This document shows positions 9,031-18,275 of a stretch of 64,000 nucleotides of DNA, one piece after another. Both the position numbers and the translations under genes were made by a program. Position 1 is the stretch's first letter; each line of letters starts with the position of its first letter. Source of the stretch: a bacterium SCSIO 12643 (GTDB lineage Bacteria > Bacteroidota > Bacteroidia > Flavobacteriales_G > Salibacteraceae); assembly GCA_024398135.1 (NCBI GenBank), contig CP073750.1, positions 1,922,001-1,986,000 of the forward strand. The letters run 5' to 3'. The notes beneath the pieces are model-generated. The model searched no databases and was not told where the DNA came from. It saw nothing but the letters and a program-made list of their open reading frames with translations.

Positions 9031-10389
9031 TTATTCATCTCGCATGCCTTTCTTGGCGGCATCATAATCTGGGGTTTTTAATGATTCGGAATATCCTTCT
9101 GGATAGTTGCTTTGCCCAAAAACCAGAAAATAGGAGTCTTTGGTCATACTATCCCAATGGATAATGCCTCTCCGATATTGCATAGATTGAAATAAGTTTA
9201 ACCCTATAAAAGCAATAATCAATATTCTCGTAATCCATGCGCTAAACTTCCAATGGAAAGTTGTGGCAATGAAAGCTGCCAAAGGAATACTTAAAATTGC
9301 TGTTGCATCTATCATTGGTCTGGATCCAAAACTCCCACCATACCACCAACACCACCAGCTATAGATAATATAAATGTGGGCAATGAAGTAAAGTAGTATG
9401 GCCATTTTAAACTTTGACGCTTTTGATCTGGACCATAATAAAAACAACCCAATAATGGAGAATACCATGATTGGAGCATAAATCAACCAACCTTTACGAA
9501 AGCTAAATAAGCCTTCCAGAATTCGGGGGTCATTAAAGAAGAAGCCTTCATCATTATAGGAATAATAAATCCAATCACCCGTATTCATATGCCAGTACCA
9601 AAGTTGTGGAGTAATTACAAGGCATATGAGAATGAACATCAGTAGAACTTGATAATAATGGGTGAATACATCTTTTAAACGTAATACAAACTCGGCAAAA
9701 GAGCGAACGCCATAAAACAATAGAATAAGAATCACAATGGCATTTATTGGCCGTATTAAGACAATGAGACCGAAAGAGAGCCCGACCCAGATTGCATTTT
9801 TCCAATGGAAGTTTTCCAGCCATTTGATAACCTGCCAGACAAAAAGTGAAATGAGAAAAAAGTTGTAGATATGACTCATTGGACCCTCAGATGTGGTATA
9901 GTAGTAATAATTGGTTCCTAGCGCGATTCCTAATAAGGTAAATGAAACCGTTTTTTCATCGAAGTATTTTAGAAGGAGTTTCCTTTGGATAAAAATGGCA
10001 GCAATAGAAAAGAAAAGAGCAGATAATGCCATGAAAAGATGATAGATCCATGAATACCCATCAGCCGGGATATCCATTAAATGGGCTGAAAGATGTGCCA
10101 GTCCAAAAAAGGGCGTATACATCATTCCCATTCCCATAGTCATCTTTTGAACCTTATTTCCGTTTGGAGCATTTAATGTCCAAATTTCCCTTTTGTCATC
10201 AGCCGGGAGATCATGAATGAATTCAAAAGTTAAGTCCTTGTAAATGAAAGTTGCAGGCAAGTACGAGTAGTACACATACATATCATGTTTGAGCACATCT
10301 CTACTATTCCATTTGGACTGATTAAATAAAGTAAGTGTTAATACGATTGCTATAACCCAAGAAATAATAAGACTAGGAGATAGCTTCAT
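9031..10389 (-). CDS. Polytopic membrane protein, GT-C glycosyltransferase-like
   Basis: The 452-residue integral membrane protein has about ten to twelve hydrophobic helices. It has GT-C-like features: a luminal loop after the first helix with an acidic stretch (KHDMYVYYSYLPATFIY), an IRPINA motif, and a Trp/Tyr-rich loop followed by SFGSRPMID. The same pattern (YLPATFIY-x-DL, PADGYS, GSRPMI) occurs in the 576-aa protein at 12624-14354, so the two are paralogues. I chose the ATG at 10389; a GTG lies directly before it. It follows the GT2 gene with 3 bp between and probably uses the polyprenyl-phosphate sugar that enzyme makes. The acceptor is unknown. Confidence 0.7.
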   Translation of the reverse strand: MKLSPSLIISWVIAIVLTLTLFNQSKWNSRDVLKHDMYVYYSYLPATFIYKDLTFEFIHDLPADDKREIWTLNAPNGNKVQKMTMGMGMMYTPFFGLAHLSAHLMDIPADGYSWIYHLFMALSALFFSIAAIFIQRKLLLKYFDEKTVSFTLLGIALGTNYYYYTTSEGPMSHIYNFFLISLFVWQVIKWLENFHWKNAIWVGLSFGLIVLIRPINAIVILILLFYGVRSFAEFVLRLKDVFTHYYQVLLMFILICLVITPQLWYWHMNTGDWIYYSYNDEGFFFNDPRILEGLFSFRKGWLIYAPIMVFSIIGLFLLWSRSKASKFKMAILLYFIAHIYIIYSWWCWWYGGSFGSRPMIDATAILSIPLAAFIATTFHWKFSAWITRILIIAFIGLNLFQSMQYRRGIIHWDSMTKDSYFLVFGQSNYPEGYSESLKTPDYDAAKKGMRDE

Positions 10390-10392
10390 CAC

Positions 10393-11136
10393 TTACAGTT
10401 CGGACTTAAATGTGGTCTTTGAAAAAATATTGTATTTCAAGATCGAGTAAATGGCGCGCACACCATCTTTCCAACCAATTTTCTTACCTTCTTCGTATGT
10501 ACGACCATAATAAGAAATACCTACTTCATAGATTCTAATCTTTGGAACTCTTGAAATTTTTGCGGTAACTTCTGGTTCAAAACCGAATCTTTGCTCTTTT
10601 AAATAGATGCTTTTGATTGTTTTAGCTTCAAAAACTTTGTAGCATGTTTCCATATCCGTAAGGTTCAGATTAGAGAACATATTTGAAATAAAAGTCAAAA
10701 ACTTATTTCCGATAGAGTGCCAGAAGAATAAAATTCTATGCGGATTTCCGCCCATAAACCTTGATCCGTAAACTACATCAGCAAAACCTGATAGAATCGG
10801 TTTTAAAAGAATATTGTACTCTTCAGGGTCATACTCCAAATCAGCATCCTGAATAACGACATAGTCTCCTGTAGCTTCATTAATGGCTCTGTGAATAGCT
10901 GCACCCTTTCCCATATTTACGGGTTGGTTGTATAACTTCATATCCGCTTCCGGATGCTCTGCGATATACTTTTTAATGGCGCCTTCCGTATCATCGGTTG
11001 AGCAGTCATTGACTAAAACAATTTCCTTCTTGATGTTGTTATTAAGCTTAACAGCTAAAACTTTATCAAGGATCAAATGAATAGTTCTTTCTTCGTTATA
11101 TGCCGGAATAAGTACGCTTAAAGTATTAAATGCCAT
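10393..11136 (-). CDS. Family 2 glycosyltransferase, DPM1/polyprenyl-phosphate-sugar synthase type
   Basis: This is a cytoplasmic GT-A transferase of about 247 residues. It shows the [13 protein letters not shown] start, NDCSTDDT near 43-50, [11 protein letters not shown] near 74-84, the metal-binding DAD at 97-99, and GSRFMGG and ETCYKVF further on, as in dolichol-phosphate mannose synthase-like enzymes. These make a lipid-linked sugar donor for GT-C enzymes, which fits the flanking membrane proteins. A longer start exists at 11154, but that codon lies inside a TACATTTG promoter box, so the ATG at 11136 ([11 protein letters not shown]) is preferred. No C-terminal membrane helices are present. 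Confidence 0.88.
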   Translation of the reverse strand: MAFNTLSVLIPAYNEERTIHLILDKVLAVKLNNNIKKEIVLVNDCSTDDTEGAIKKYIAEHPEADMKLYNQPVNMGKGAAIHRAINEATGDYVVIQDADLEYDPEEYNILLKPILSGFADVVYGSRFMGGNPHRILFFWHSIGNKFLTFISNMFSNLNLTDMETCYKVFEAKTIKSIYLKEQRFGFEPEVTAKISRVPKIRIYEVGISYYGRTYEEGKKIGWKDGVRAIYSILKYNIFSKTTFKSEL

Positions 11137-11151
11137 TTCTTGAATTTGGGG

Positions 11152-11159
11152 CAAATGTA
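11152..11159 (-). promoter_or_regulatory. TAnnTTTG -7 promoter element before the GT2 gene
   Basis: On the minus strand TACATTTG matches TAnnTTTG and ends 15 bases before the ATG at 11136. It overlaps the alternative upstream start codon at 11154, which argues for the shorter protein, and suggests an internal promoter for the last two genes of the cluster. Confidence 0.5.
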
Positions 11160-11204
11160 ATTTATTTCGGTGGCTCGTGAAATACTATCGATTTTGAACT
11201 TAAA

Positions 11205-12611
11205 TTATTGTTTTTTCTGGAAGATTAAAACTTCATATTCTTGGCCACCATACACTTGAAATGGATGAACAGGATGAAATTCTTTGAGCTTTACCAATTG
11301 AGAATCCTGTTCCAGATTCGTCTTAGGTAATCCACTTTCATTTGGACTAAAATGTGCATCCCAAATAATAATGGTACCTGGTTTTAAATCTTTATGTGGT
11401 TGGTTGTTATCGTATAACTGGTTTCGACTATGTACATCCGAAAAATGATCTAAGTCCAGTAGATATGCGTTTAAGGGATTGTAATAGATAATGTAGTTTT
11501 CATCCAGATTATTCTCTTTAATATATTTAGCAACCTGATGTAATTCGGTTTCTTCCTGGCCTAAATAAATAGGGAATTTATTTTTGGAAATGCCTTCTAT
11601 AGTGACAATTATAGCAATGAGAACAATGAAGCTCCATTTGGCCCATGGACGGTGTGGTATGAGCCTAAAGAGTTGATCAGTTCCAAATAAAGCGATGCAA
11701 GCCACTGCAGGAACGATTCCGGCCATCACACGAATTAAACCGGCAGATCCACCCATACCATAGGCCCAAACCACACTATGCGCGGAAAAGTATCCTAGTG
11801 CAACTCCCAATATGAGTAATATCGAAATGGATTGGTGATTGAATTTATGTTTGAATACATAAACCAGACTCGTTACAAGTCCTACGGCAAACATAACTAT
11901 GATAGGCCATCCAAAGATACCTGGAGAATGATCTACAAAATGAAGTAGTTTCCCGCTGCCGTACAAAGCCGAAGCATCGTGATATGGGTTTTTGGTGATG
12001 GGCCATAAAAAATCATGATATACAGGATATCCAGCAAGAGACATGACTATGAAACCAGTAAGCAAAAAGAAAATGGACTTGTAGTTTTTTACAAAAATGA
12101 AAGAAAACATTATTAAAGGGAAGAATATAATTCCTTCTGTTCTGGCAAAAGGAACAAAAGACATGGCTATTGCACTGTAAACGTATTTTTTATCTGTAAA
12201 AAGATAAATGGATAGAATGGTGAGAAATGCAAATATTATTTCAGTTAGACTTGAAAATGAAATCAAAAAGAACATTGGAGTAAACACCGTAAATAAAATA
12301 CCTAACCATGAATTCTTGATATGTAGTTTCTCAGCACTCTTATAAACCAATAATCCGGAACCTAAAGCAATGAGAATGTTGAAAGTAACAGCACCTTTAA
12401 ATCCAAATTGGGCTAGAGGAGATGCTAAAATGGTAAACATCGGTTTACCCCAGTGGTCAAAAAATAAATGAGGATGAATAAAAGCCCATTTAGCAAATAA
12501 ATAATGCATATAAGTATCGGCACCACCGGGAGAACCCTCATTAAGCATATTTAAAACCATCATTGCGATAAACAAAATGGCTAACAACAGCCAGGTACCG
12601 AATTTTTTCAT
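11205..12611 (-). CDS. Polytopic membrane protein, possible GT-C mannosyltransferase-like
   Basis: The 468-residue protein has a first membrane helix (about 7-24), an acidic luminal loop (GSPGGADTYMHYLFAKWAF, with the Asp typical of GT-C enzymes), roughly ten further helices and a soluble C-terminal segment of about 110 residues (KENNLDENYIIYYNPLNAY onward). This layout resembles ArnT/PMT-like GT-C enzymes with a C-terminal periplasmic domain, but the substrate cannot be told. It is not closely similar to its two paralogous neighbours. It starts 12 bp after the stop of the 576-aa gene and is probably in the same transcript. It could instead be a polymer ligase or O-antigen-type enzyme. Confidence 0.65.
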   Translation of the reverse strand: MKKFGTWLLLAILFIAMMVLNMLNEGSPGGADTYMHYLFAKWAFIHPHLFFDHWGKPMFTILASPLAQFGFKGAVTFNILIALGSGLLVYKSAEKLHIKNSWLGILFTVFTPMFFLISFSSLTEIIFAFLTILSIYLFTDKKYVYSAIAMSFVPFARTEGIIFFPLIMFSFIFVKNYKSIFFLLTGFIVMSLAGYPVYHDFLWPITKNPYHDASALYGSGKLLHFVDHSPGIFGWPIIVMFAVGLVTSLVYVFKHKFNHQSISILLILGVALGYFSAHSVVWAYGMGGSAGLIRVMAGIVPAVACIALFGTDQLFRLIPHRPWAKWSFIVLIAIIVTIEGISKNKFPIYLGQEETELHQVAKYIKENNLDENYIIYYNPLNAYLLDLDHFSDVHSRNQLYDNNQPHKDLKPGTIIIWDAHFSPNESGLPKTNLEQDSQLVKLKEFHPVHPFQVYGGQEYEVLIFQKKQ

Positions 12612-12623
12612 GATAAATTGCCT

Positions 12624-14354
12624 TTAAGGTTTGTGTATCAGATTGATTTTAATTTGATGTACTTTGATTTTATCAGCGTGTGAAGATACACCAATTTGAA
12701 ATGTTGCACCTTCCGGGATCGTAGGAATCTGATAATAGAAGTCTGCAAAATTATAACGTGTATTTTCCTTTTGTGTAGCTGCAAAAACATGAGGACTATA
12801 CCAATAGATATTTTTCCCGGTAGAGTCGTTTATAGAGAGTACAATTTCCGAATTACCTGTTTCGTATTCAATGTCTGCGACAATATGTACGTGGTTTACC
12901 TGATCCAAATGGAGAATACTATCAGCAATAAATGAAGCGATTATTTCATGTTTTTCCGATTCGAATTGCACGGGAGGATCCATAATGAAATCTTCAGAAT
13001 AAATGACCTGATCTAAGTTGTAGTTGATTGTTTTTCTGAAAAAAACACCTCTGTATTTTTTCTCGGTATGTAAACCAATAAACCTGAATTTATCCCACGT
13101 CATTTCTTCCCAGTCCATGATATAATTCTGGTACTGGAATACTTGTATAATATTAATGGGTATCAAGAACAGGAATAGCAGTGTAAGCACGTGTGAATAG
13201 ATTCTATTCTTGAAATGATTTAAAAACTGCGCGAGGGCAAAGGCAAAAACGATATAGTATTCTATCATGGGTCTGGAACCATAACTAGCGCCATAATACC
13301 ACGACCACCAGGAGGATAGTACATAGGTAATTAATGTGACAAGAATGATAAATATGCCCAGTCGGTAATAGTTTTTGGTTCTAAGCCACACAAACAAACC
13401 TCCAAGTAGCGAAATAAAAAGTAACGGAGTATGAACAAAAGCACCTTTTCGGGCGCTAAATAGAAAATCGAAAAAAGCAGGGGATAAAAAATTAAACCCT
13501 TCATCCTGATATCCCCAAATAAAGAACTGTCCGGTTTGATGCCACCATAATAATGGGACAATACTCACTACAGCTAGAAATATCAAAAAAGCTTTATAAA
13601 TATGGTTGCGATGGGAGAAGAATATGTTTGTGAATGTATTTTTAAAATCTTCAAAAGAATTAAAGAATAAAAGTAGGATCACTGCTGAGATCAAATTCAC
13701 AGGTCTGATAATCGTAATGAATCCCAATATAAATGCCGCAATAAAAAAGTCAATTGTCTTTTGTTTTTGGAGATAAGAATATCCGTAGAAGCTAAATATA
13801 TTGACCAGCGCAAAAGAATATACGTGTGTAAAAGATGGGTCGTATTGCACATAGTTTAAAAGTGGAGTAGCCAGAGTAAATAAGATTAGGATACTCAGGA
13901 TAACAATAGGGTTGATATTAAAGCATAATAATAACCTACGGAGATATAAAAGTCCCAACCATAAATAAAATATAGCCGCAAAGAAGATAGATTTCTGATA
14001 AGGGTAACTGTATCCGTCAGCGGGGTATTTAGAGTTTAAAGCATAGATATGTGCTCCGGCAAAAAAAGGGCTCCAAAGTATAGAAACCCCAGGGAAATAT
14101 TTATTGATTTGTTTTCCGTTGACATGTTTTAAATAACCCGCACTATATGATTTTTGATCATAATAGTCGGTTTGTAACGTGTCGGTATATTTAAAGTTTA
14201 AATCGTGATATATAAATGTAGCAGGAAGATAGTCGTAATAGCCTTTTCCGTCTGCTTTAATAAGTAATTCCTGATTACCGAGGTAATTGTTTATGACAAG
14301 AAGTACTGCTATGATAACAATTACTTCGGAAATCCACAGAAAATACTTTTTCAA
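12624..14354 (-). CDS. Polytopic membrane protein, GT-C-like, with C-terminal periplasmic domain
   Basis: The 576-residue protein is a longer paralogue of the one at 9031-10389. Shared blocks include KGYYDYLPATFIYHDL, SPFFAGAHIYALN, PADGYSY, TIIRPVN and a Trp/Tyr-rich loop ending GASYGSRPMIEY. About eleven helices end near residue 405, followed by about 170 residues that look like a beta-sandwich (IVADIEYETGNSEIVLSI and similar strands) and may bind sugar or the acceptor. It starts 10 bp after the scoB stop, so the cell-wall and CoA-transferase genes may read into it. Its activity is inferred only from architecture and the neighbouring GT2. Confidence 0.68.
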   Translation of the reverse strand: MKKYFLWISEVIVIIAVLLVINNYLGNQELLIKADGKGYYDYLPATFIYHDLNFKYTDTLQTDYYDQKSYSAGYLKHVNGKQINKYFPGVSILWSPFFAGAHIYALNSKYPADGYSYPYQKSIFFAAIFYLWLGLLYLRRLLLCFNINPIVILSILILFTLATPLLNYVQYDPSFTHVYSFALVNIFSFYGYSYLQKQKTIDFFIAAFILGFITIIRPVNLISAVILLLFFNSFEDFKNTFTNIFFSHRNHIYKAFLIFLAVVSIVPLLWWHQTGQFFIWGYQDEGFNFLSPAFFDFLFSARKGAFVHTPLLFISLLGGLFVWLRTKNYYRLGIFIILVTLITYVLSSWWSWYYGASYGSRPMIEYYIVFAFALAQFLNHFKNRIYSHVLTLLFLFLIPINIIQVFQYQNYIMDWEEMTWDKFRFIGLHTEKKYRGVFFRKTINYNLDQVIYSEDFIMDPPVQFESEKHEIIASFIADSILHLDQVNHVHIVADIEYETGNSEIVLSINDSTGKNIYWYSPHVFAATQKENTRYNFADFYYQIPTIPEGATFQIGVSSHADKIKVHQIKINLIHKP

Positions 14355-14364
14355 GAATCGGGTA

Positions 14365-15021
14365 TTAGATACGCATTTCAGGAATATCTCCTTCTACAAT
14401 TAAATTTCCTTCAGTTGCATTTTTAATTTCTTCTACCGAAACTCCAGGTGCTCTTTCAATAAGCTTAAACCCCCCTTCAACAATATCAACAACAGCTAAG
14501 TTGGTGACCACACGTTTTACACATTGTACTCCCGTAATGGGTAGGCTACATTGTTTTAAAAGCTTGGACTCACCTTTTTTGTTAGTGTGCATCATAGCAA
14601 CGATAATGTTATCAGCACTGGCTACTAAATCCATAGCACCCCCCATACCTTTTACCATACGTCCTGGAATTTTCCAGTTTGCAATATCACCGTTATCAGC
14701 TACCTCCATTGCTCCCAAAACTGTAAGTTGTACGTGTTGTCCACGAATCATAGCAAAACTGGTGGCAGAATCAAAATATACTGCTCCAGGTAAATGTGTA
14801 ATTGTTTGTTTTCCTGCGTTGATTAAATCAGCATCTTCCTCTCCCTCGAATGGGAATGGTCCCATTCCTAAAATCCCATTTTCAGACTGGAATTCCACAT
14901 TTACACCTTCAGGAATATAATTAGCAACCAAAGTTGGAATGCCAATACCTAAATTTACGTACCAACCATCTCTCAATTCTTGAGCAATACGTTTTGCAAT
15001 TCCTATTTTATCTAATGCCAT
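14365..15021 (-). CDS. scoB: 3-oxoacid CoA-transferase subunit B
   Basis: This is the beta subunit of the succinyl-CoA:3-ketoacid CoA-transferase family, which moves CoA between succinate and acetoacetate (or a related acyl pair). The 218 residues begin with IAKRIAQELRDGWYVNLGIGIPTLVANY and contain the SENGILGMGPFP motif with the conserved catalytic Glu near residue 47, GGAMDLVASA near 128, and PITGVQCVKRVVTNLAV. Length matches the family. It lies 60 bp downstream of scoA in the same direction. In aerobic Bacteroidota the pair serves ketone-body or branched-chain amino-acid breakdown. The symbol is a family-level assignment. Confidence 0.93.
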   Translation of the reverse strand: MALDKIGIAKRIAQELRDGWYVNLGIGIPTLVANYIPEGVNVEFQSENGILGMGPFPFEGEEDADLINAGKQTITHLPGAVYFDSATSFAMIRGQHVQLTVLGAMEVADNGDIANWKIPGRMVKGMGGAMDLVASADNIIVAMMHTNKKGESKLLKQCSLPITGVQCVKRVVTNLAVVDIVEGGFKLIERAPGVSVEEIKNATEGNLIVEGDIPEMRI

Positions 15022-15081
15022 TTTATAATGTTTTGTAATGTGTCAAATTAATAAATGAGTAATGTTGAATTGGAGATTTAA

Positions 15082-15783
15082 CTAATCTCTGGTTCTTACA
15101 GTTCTTTGTTCAATGCGCTTTTCAAAGTTGGCACCCTTGAAGATACGTTGCACAAAAATTCCGGGAGTATGAATTTCGTTAGGGTCCAACTCACCTGCAG
15201 GAACTAGTTCTTCGACTTCGGCTACGGTAATCTTACCTGCCATAGCCATCATTGGATTGAAGTTTCTAGCAGTTCCTTTAAATACCAGGTTCCCAGCTTC
15301 ATCTCCTTTCCATGCTTTTACAAATGCAAAATCTGCAGTCAAAGCAGTCTCCAAAATATGCGGCTTACCGTTATAAACTCTTACTTCTTTGCCTTCCGCA
15401 ACTTCAGTTCCATATCCGGCAGGGGTAAAGAAAGCTGGAATTCCAGCACCACCGGCACGACATCTCTCAGCCAAAGACCCTTGCGGAATTAGATCAACTT
15501 CTAATTCTCCGCTTAACATTTGACGTTCAAATTCATCATTCTCTCCTACATAAGAAGCAATCATTTTTTTGATTTGTTTGGTCTGGAGCATAAAGCCTAA
15601 ACCAAAATCGTCTACTCCGGCATTGTTTGAAATACATACCAAATTATTGATTTTTGATTCTACGATGGCCTGAATCGCATTTTCAGGAATTCCACATAGT
15701 CCAAAGCCACCAAACATCATGGTCATACCACTTTCAATGCCTTTTGTAGCTTCTTGTGCGTTAGCAACAACTTTATTAATCAT
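15082..15783 (-). CDS. scoA: 3-oxoacid CoA-transferase subunit A
   Basis: This is the alpha subunit that pairs with scoB. The 233 residues show the family patterns GMTMMFGGFGLCGIPENAI near 19-37, ISNNAGVDDFGLG near 51-63, a GSLAERCRAGGAGIPAFFTPAGYGT glycine-rich CoA loop near 101-125, and the C-terminal ELDPNEIHTPGIFVQRIF. It starts 20 bp after the PBP1A stop, so it seems to sit at the end of the ricT-gldH-PBP1A unit. The functional link to cell-wall genes is not obvious; co-location may be only historical. Confidence 0.94.
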   Translation of the reverse strand: MINKVVANAQEATKGIESGMTMMFGGFGLCGIPENAIQAIVESKINNLVCISNNAGVDDFGLGFMLQTKQIKKMIASYVGENDEFERQMLSGELEVDLIPQGSLAERCRAGGAGIPAFFTPAGYGTEVAEGKEVRVYNGKPHILETALTADFAFVKAWKGDEAGNLVFKGTARNFNPMMAMAGKITVAEVEELVPAGELDPNEIHTPGIFVQRIFKGANFEKRIEQRTVRTRD

Positions 15784-15803
15784 AATTTATAGTATTTTAA
15801 AAT

Positions 15804-18266
15804 TTATGTTCCAAAATCAAATTCATCAGTACCACCAGAATTGTTTGATTTGGCTTTCTCACAGTCTAATTCTTTATTGTAATTCAGAGGAGCTTCAAAT
15901 GGTTGTTTAGATAGGTTAAGTGTGGTATCTGCCCATGCTTTTTTCATATAGTAGCCCCATATTGGTAATGCCGTATTTGCACCTTGCCCTTTGGATGTAT
16001 ATCGGAATCGTACAGCACGATCTTCGGCACCTACCCAAACTCCGGTAACCAAATCCGGAGTTAAACCCATAAACCAACCATCTGAGTTATTTTGTGTGGT
16101 ACCTGTTTTTCCGGCAATAGGATATGTTCTTGGAAAACCATCATATTCTCTTTTAGGTGAGTCGTAAAACAAACGCACTCCTGTACCTACAGTTACCCTA
16201 GATCCCCAACGACTTTCATCTTTACCTAAATATGGACCTCTGGCGCCATGAGTAACTCCTTCAAGTAGAGTGACCATTTCATAAGCATTTTCCTCACTCA
16301 TTGCTTCGCGGCTATCTGCTACAAAATCGGCAATCACAACCCCATTTTTATCTTCAATTCTTGAAATGAAAATAGGTTCATGCCAGATCCCTTTTCCAGG
16401 GAAAGTGGCTAATGCGCCAACCATTTCGTATAGAGAAATATCTGCAACACCAAGCGCTAACGAAGGAACAGTGTCTAATTTACTGGTTACCCCCATCCTT
16501 CTGGCGTATTCAATCACGGCAGCTGGGCCATATTGTTTCATTACCCACGCGGTAATGGTATTCATAGAATTAGCCAAACCGTATTTTAGAGACACCATAT
16601 CACCATATTTCCCATCACTGTTTTTAGGTGTCCAGTCTTGTAATAACCCATATTCTCCTTTATGGAATGTGGTTAATACATTTGGAACTTCATAACAAGG
16701 AGAGTGTCCGTTTTGAATGGCTAATGCATAAACAAAAGGCTTAAAGGTAGAACCTACCTGTCTTTTTCCTTGCTTTACATGATCATACTTGAAATATTTA
16801 TAGTTGATTCCTCCCACCCAGGCTTTAATTTCACCTGTATGTGGATCTATAGACATCAACCCACTTTGTAAGAACGATTTGTAGTACTTGATAGAGTCCA
16901 TCGGGGTCATATTCGTATCGACTTCCCCATGCCAGGTGAAAACCTTCATATCTGTTGGCATGTTAAACACAATATCAATAGAATCTAAGGGGTAGCGATG
17001 TATCGTGTGTTGACAATCTTTTGCTGTACATTCCCAAATGGTCTCTCCATTTTCGGACACTGCTTCCTGAACAAAATCTCCTCTTCGGCCGCAGTTAGCA
17101 CATTCTTTACCCGTCATGATAAAATAACGTTGCGATCTTTTCTTTGCACTATTCAGAATTCGGTCAATTTGTTCCTTCTTTAAATCATTACTGAATGGTG
17201 GGTTTTTCCAGCGTTTATTGTTTTTATCAAAATCTTTTTGAAGCTCTTTACTTAGATGTTCGGCTACGGCATATTCGGCATAAGTTTGAAGCTTAGAATT
17301 AATGGTTGTATAGATCTTAATTCCATCTTTATACAGATTGTATTTGCTACCATCAGGTTTGCTATATACATAGTTTCCTTTGGCATCTTTTTCATCCAGA
17401 AGTTTCTTCATTTCTTTTTTTAGAACCTCTCTGAAATAAGGCGCTTGCCCATCTATGTGGGTCATTGTGGTGTAATTTGATCGAAGTGGAAGGACTTTTA
17501 AAGAATCTTTTTGTTCTTGTGTGATATAGCCGTTTTTAGCCATTTGGCCGTAAACTGTATTTCTTCGATTAAAGGTGCGTTCTCTTCTTTTATCTGAACC
17601 TACAGGATTGTAGTAAGTTGGATTTTTCAGCATTCCTACTAAGATTGCAGCTTCATCAATTTGAAGTTCCTCTACCGGTTTAGAAAAATATATCTGAGCA
17701 GCAGACTCGATCCCCTTCGCATTGTGGTTGAAATCAAACTTATTAAGATACATGGCAATGATCTCGTTTTTGGTGTATTGTCGTTCTAGTTGAACAGCAA
17801 TAACCCATTCCATGAATTTGTATTTGATACGTTCAATTTTATTTCCAGCTCGATCAGAAAATAACAGTTTTGCCAACTGTTGTGAAATGGTACTGGCACC
17901 TCCACGTGTTCCCATTGCCGCAATAGCAGTAACCAATCGCTTGATGTCAATCCCAGAATGACTATAGAAACGTTCATCTTCAGTATTCACCAATGCGCCT
18001 ACCAGTGTATCCGGAAGTTGTTCAAAAGGAACGAAGGTTCTGTTTTCTACATAAAATTTACCTAAGACCTTAAGGTCAGAGGAGTAAATTTCAGTGGCCA
18101 GAACACTATTAGGATTTTCTAACTCTTCGAAAGAGGGAAGTGTCCAGATATAACCACTGGATAATGCCCAAAAGAATACGATTGCTAAAGAAATTCCTCC
18201 TAAGAATATAGCCCACATCCAAAGGATGAGTTTAATAAATTTAGGTTTTTCTTTTTCTTTTGCCAT
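15804..18266 (-). CDS. Bifunctional penicillin-binding protein 1A with cysteine-rich insert
   Basis: This class A PBP (820 residues) polymerises and cross-links peptidoglycan. A cytoplasmic tail and one membrane helix (about 12-40) are followed by the GT51 transglycosylase domain with catalytic Glu96 in NTEDERFY and RGGASTISQQLAK, then the transpeptidase domain with Ser506 in GSTFKPF, a later SMN (near 569) and the KTGTT box near 705. Between the two domains is a periplasmic segment with Cys389, Cys392, Cys413 and Cys418 (CX2C-X20-CX4C), which looks like a zinc ribbon. It lies 9 bp after gldH and is surely co-transcribed with it. Confidence 0.95.
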   Translation of the reverse strand: MAKEKEKPKFIKLILWMWAIFLGGISLAIVFFWALSSGYIWTLPSFEELENPNSVLATEIYSSDLKVLGKFYVENRTFVPFEQLPDTLVGALVNTEDERFYSHSGIDIKRLVTAIAAMGTRGGASTISQQLAKLLFSDRAGNKIERIKYKFMEWVIAVQLERQYTKNEIIAMYLNKFDFNHNAKGIESAAQIYFSKPVEELQIDEAAILVGMLKNPTYYNPVGSDKRRERTFNRRNTVYGQMAKNGYITQEQKDSLKVLPLRSNYTTMTHIDGQAPYFREVLKKEMKKLLDEKDAKGNYVYSKPDGSKYNLYKDGIKIYTTINSKLQTYAEYAVAEHLSKELQKDFDKNNKRWKNPPFSNDLKKEQIDRILNSAKKRSQRYFIMTGKECANCGRRGDFVQEAVSENGETIWECTAKDCQHTIHRYPLDSIDIVFNMPTDMKVFTWHGEVDTNMTPMDSIKYYKSFLQSGLMSIDPHTGEIKAWVGGINYKYFKYDHVKQGKRQVGSTFKPFVYALAIQNGHSPCYEVPNVLTTFHKGEYGLLQDWTPKNSDGKYGDMVSLKYGLANSMNTITAWVMKQYGPAAVIEYARRMGVTSKLDTVPSLALGVADISLYEMVGALATFPGKGIWHEPIFISRIEDKNGVVIADFVADSREAMSEENAYEMVTLLEGVTHGARGPYLGKDESRWGSRVTVGTGVRLFYDSPKREYDGFPRTYPIAGKTGTTQNNSDGWFMGLTPDLVTGVWVGAEDRAVRFRYTSKGQGANTALPIWGYYMKKAWADTTLNLSKQPFEAPLNYNKELDCEKAKSNNSGGTDEFDFGT

Positions 18267-18275
18267 GAGGTAAAT

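Noticed and set aside
14365-15783. Acetate or butyrate CoA-transferase in a catabolic island
   Set aside because: The alpha/beta subunits match the 3-oxoacid (Sco) type best and no other catabolic gene is nearby; the precise acyl substrate is left open.
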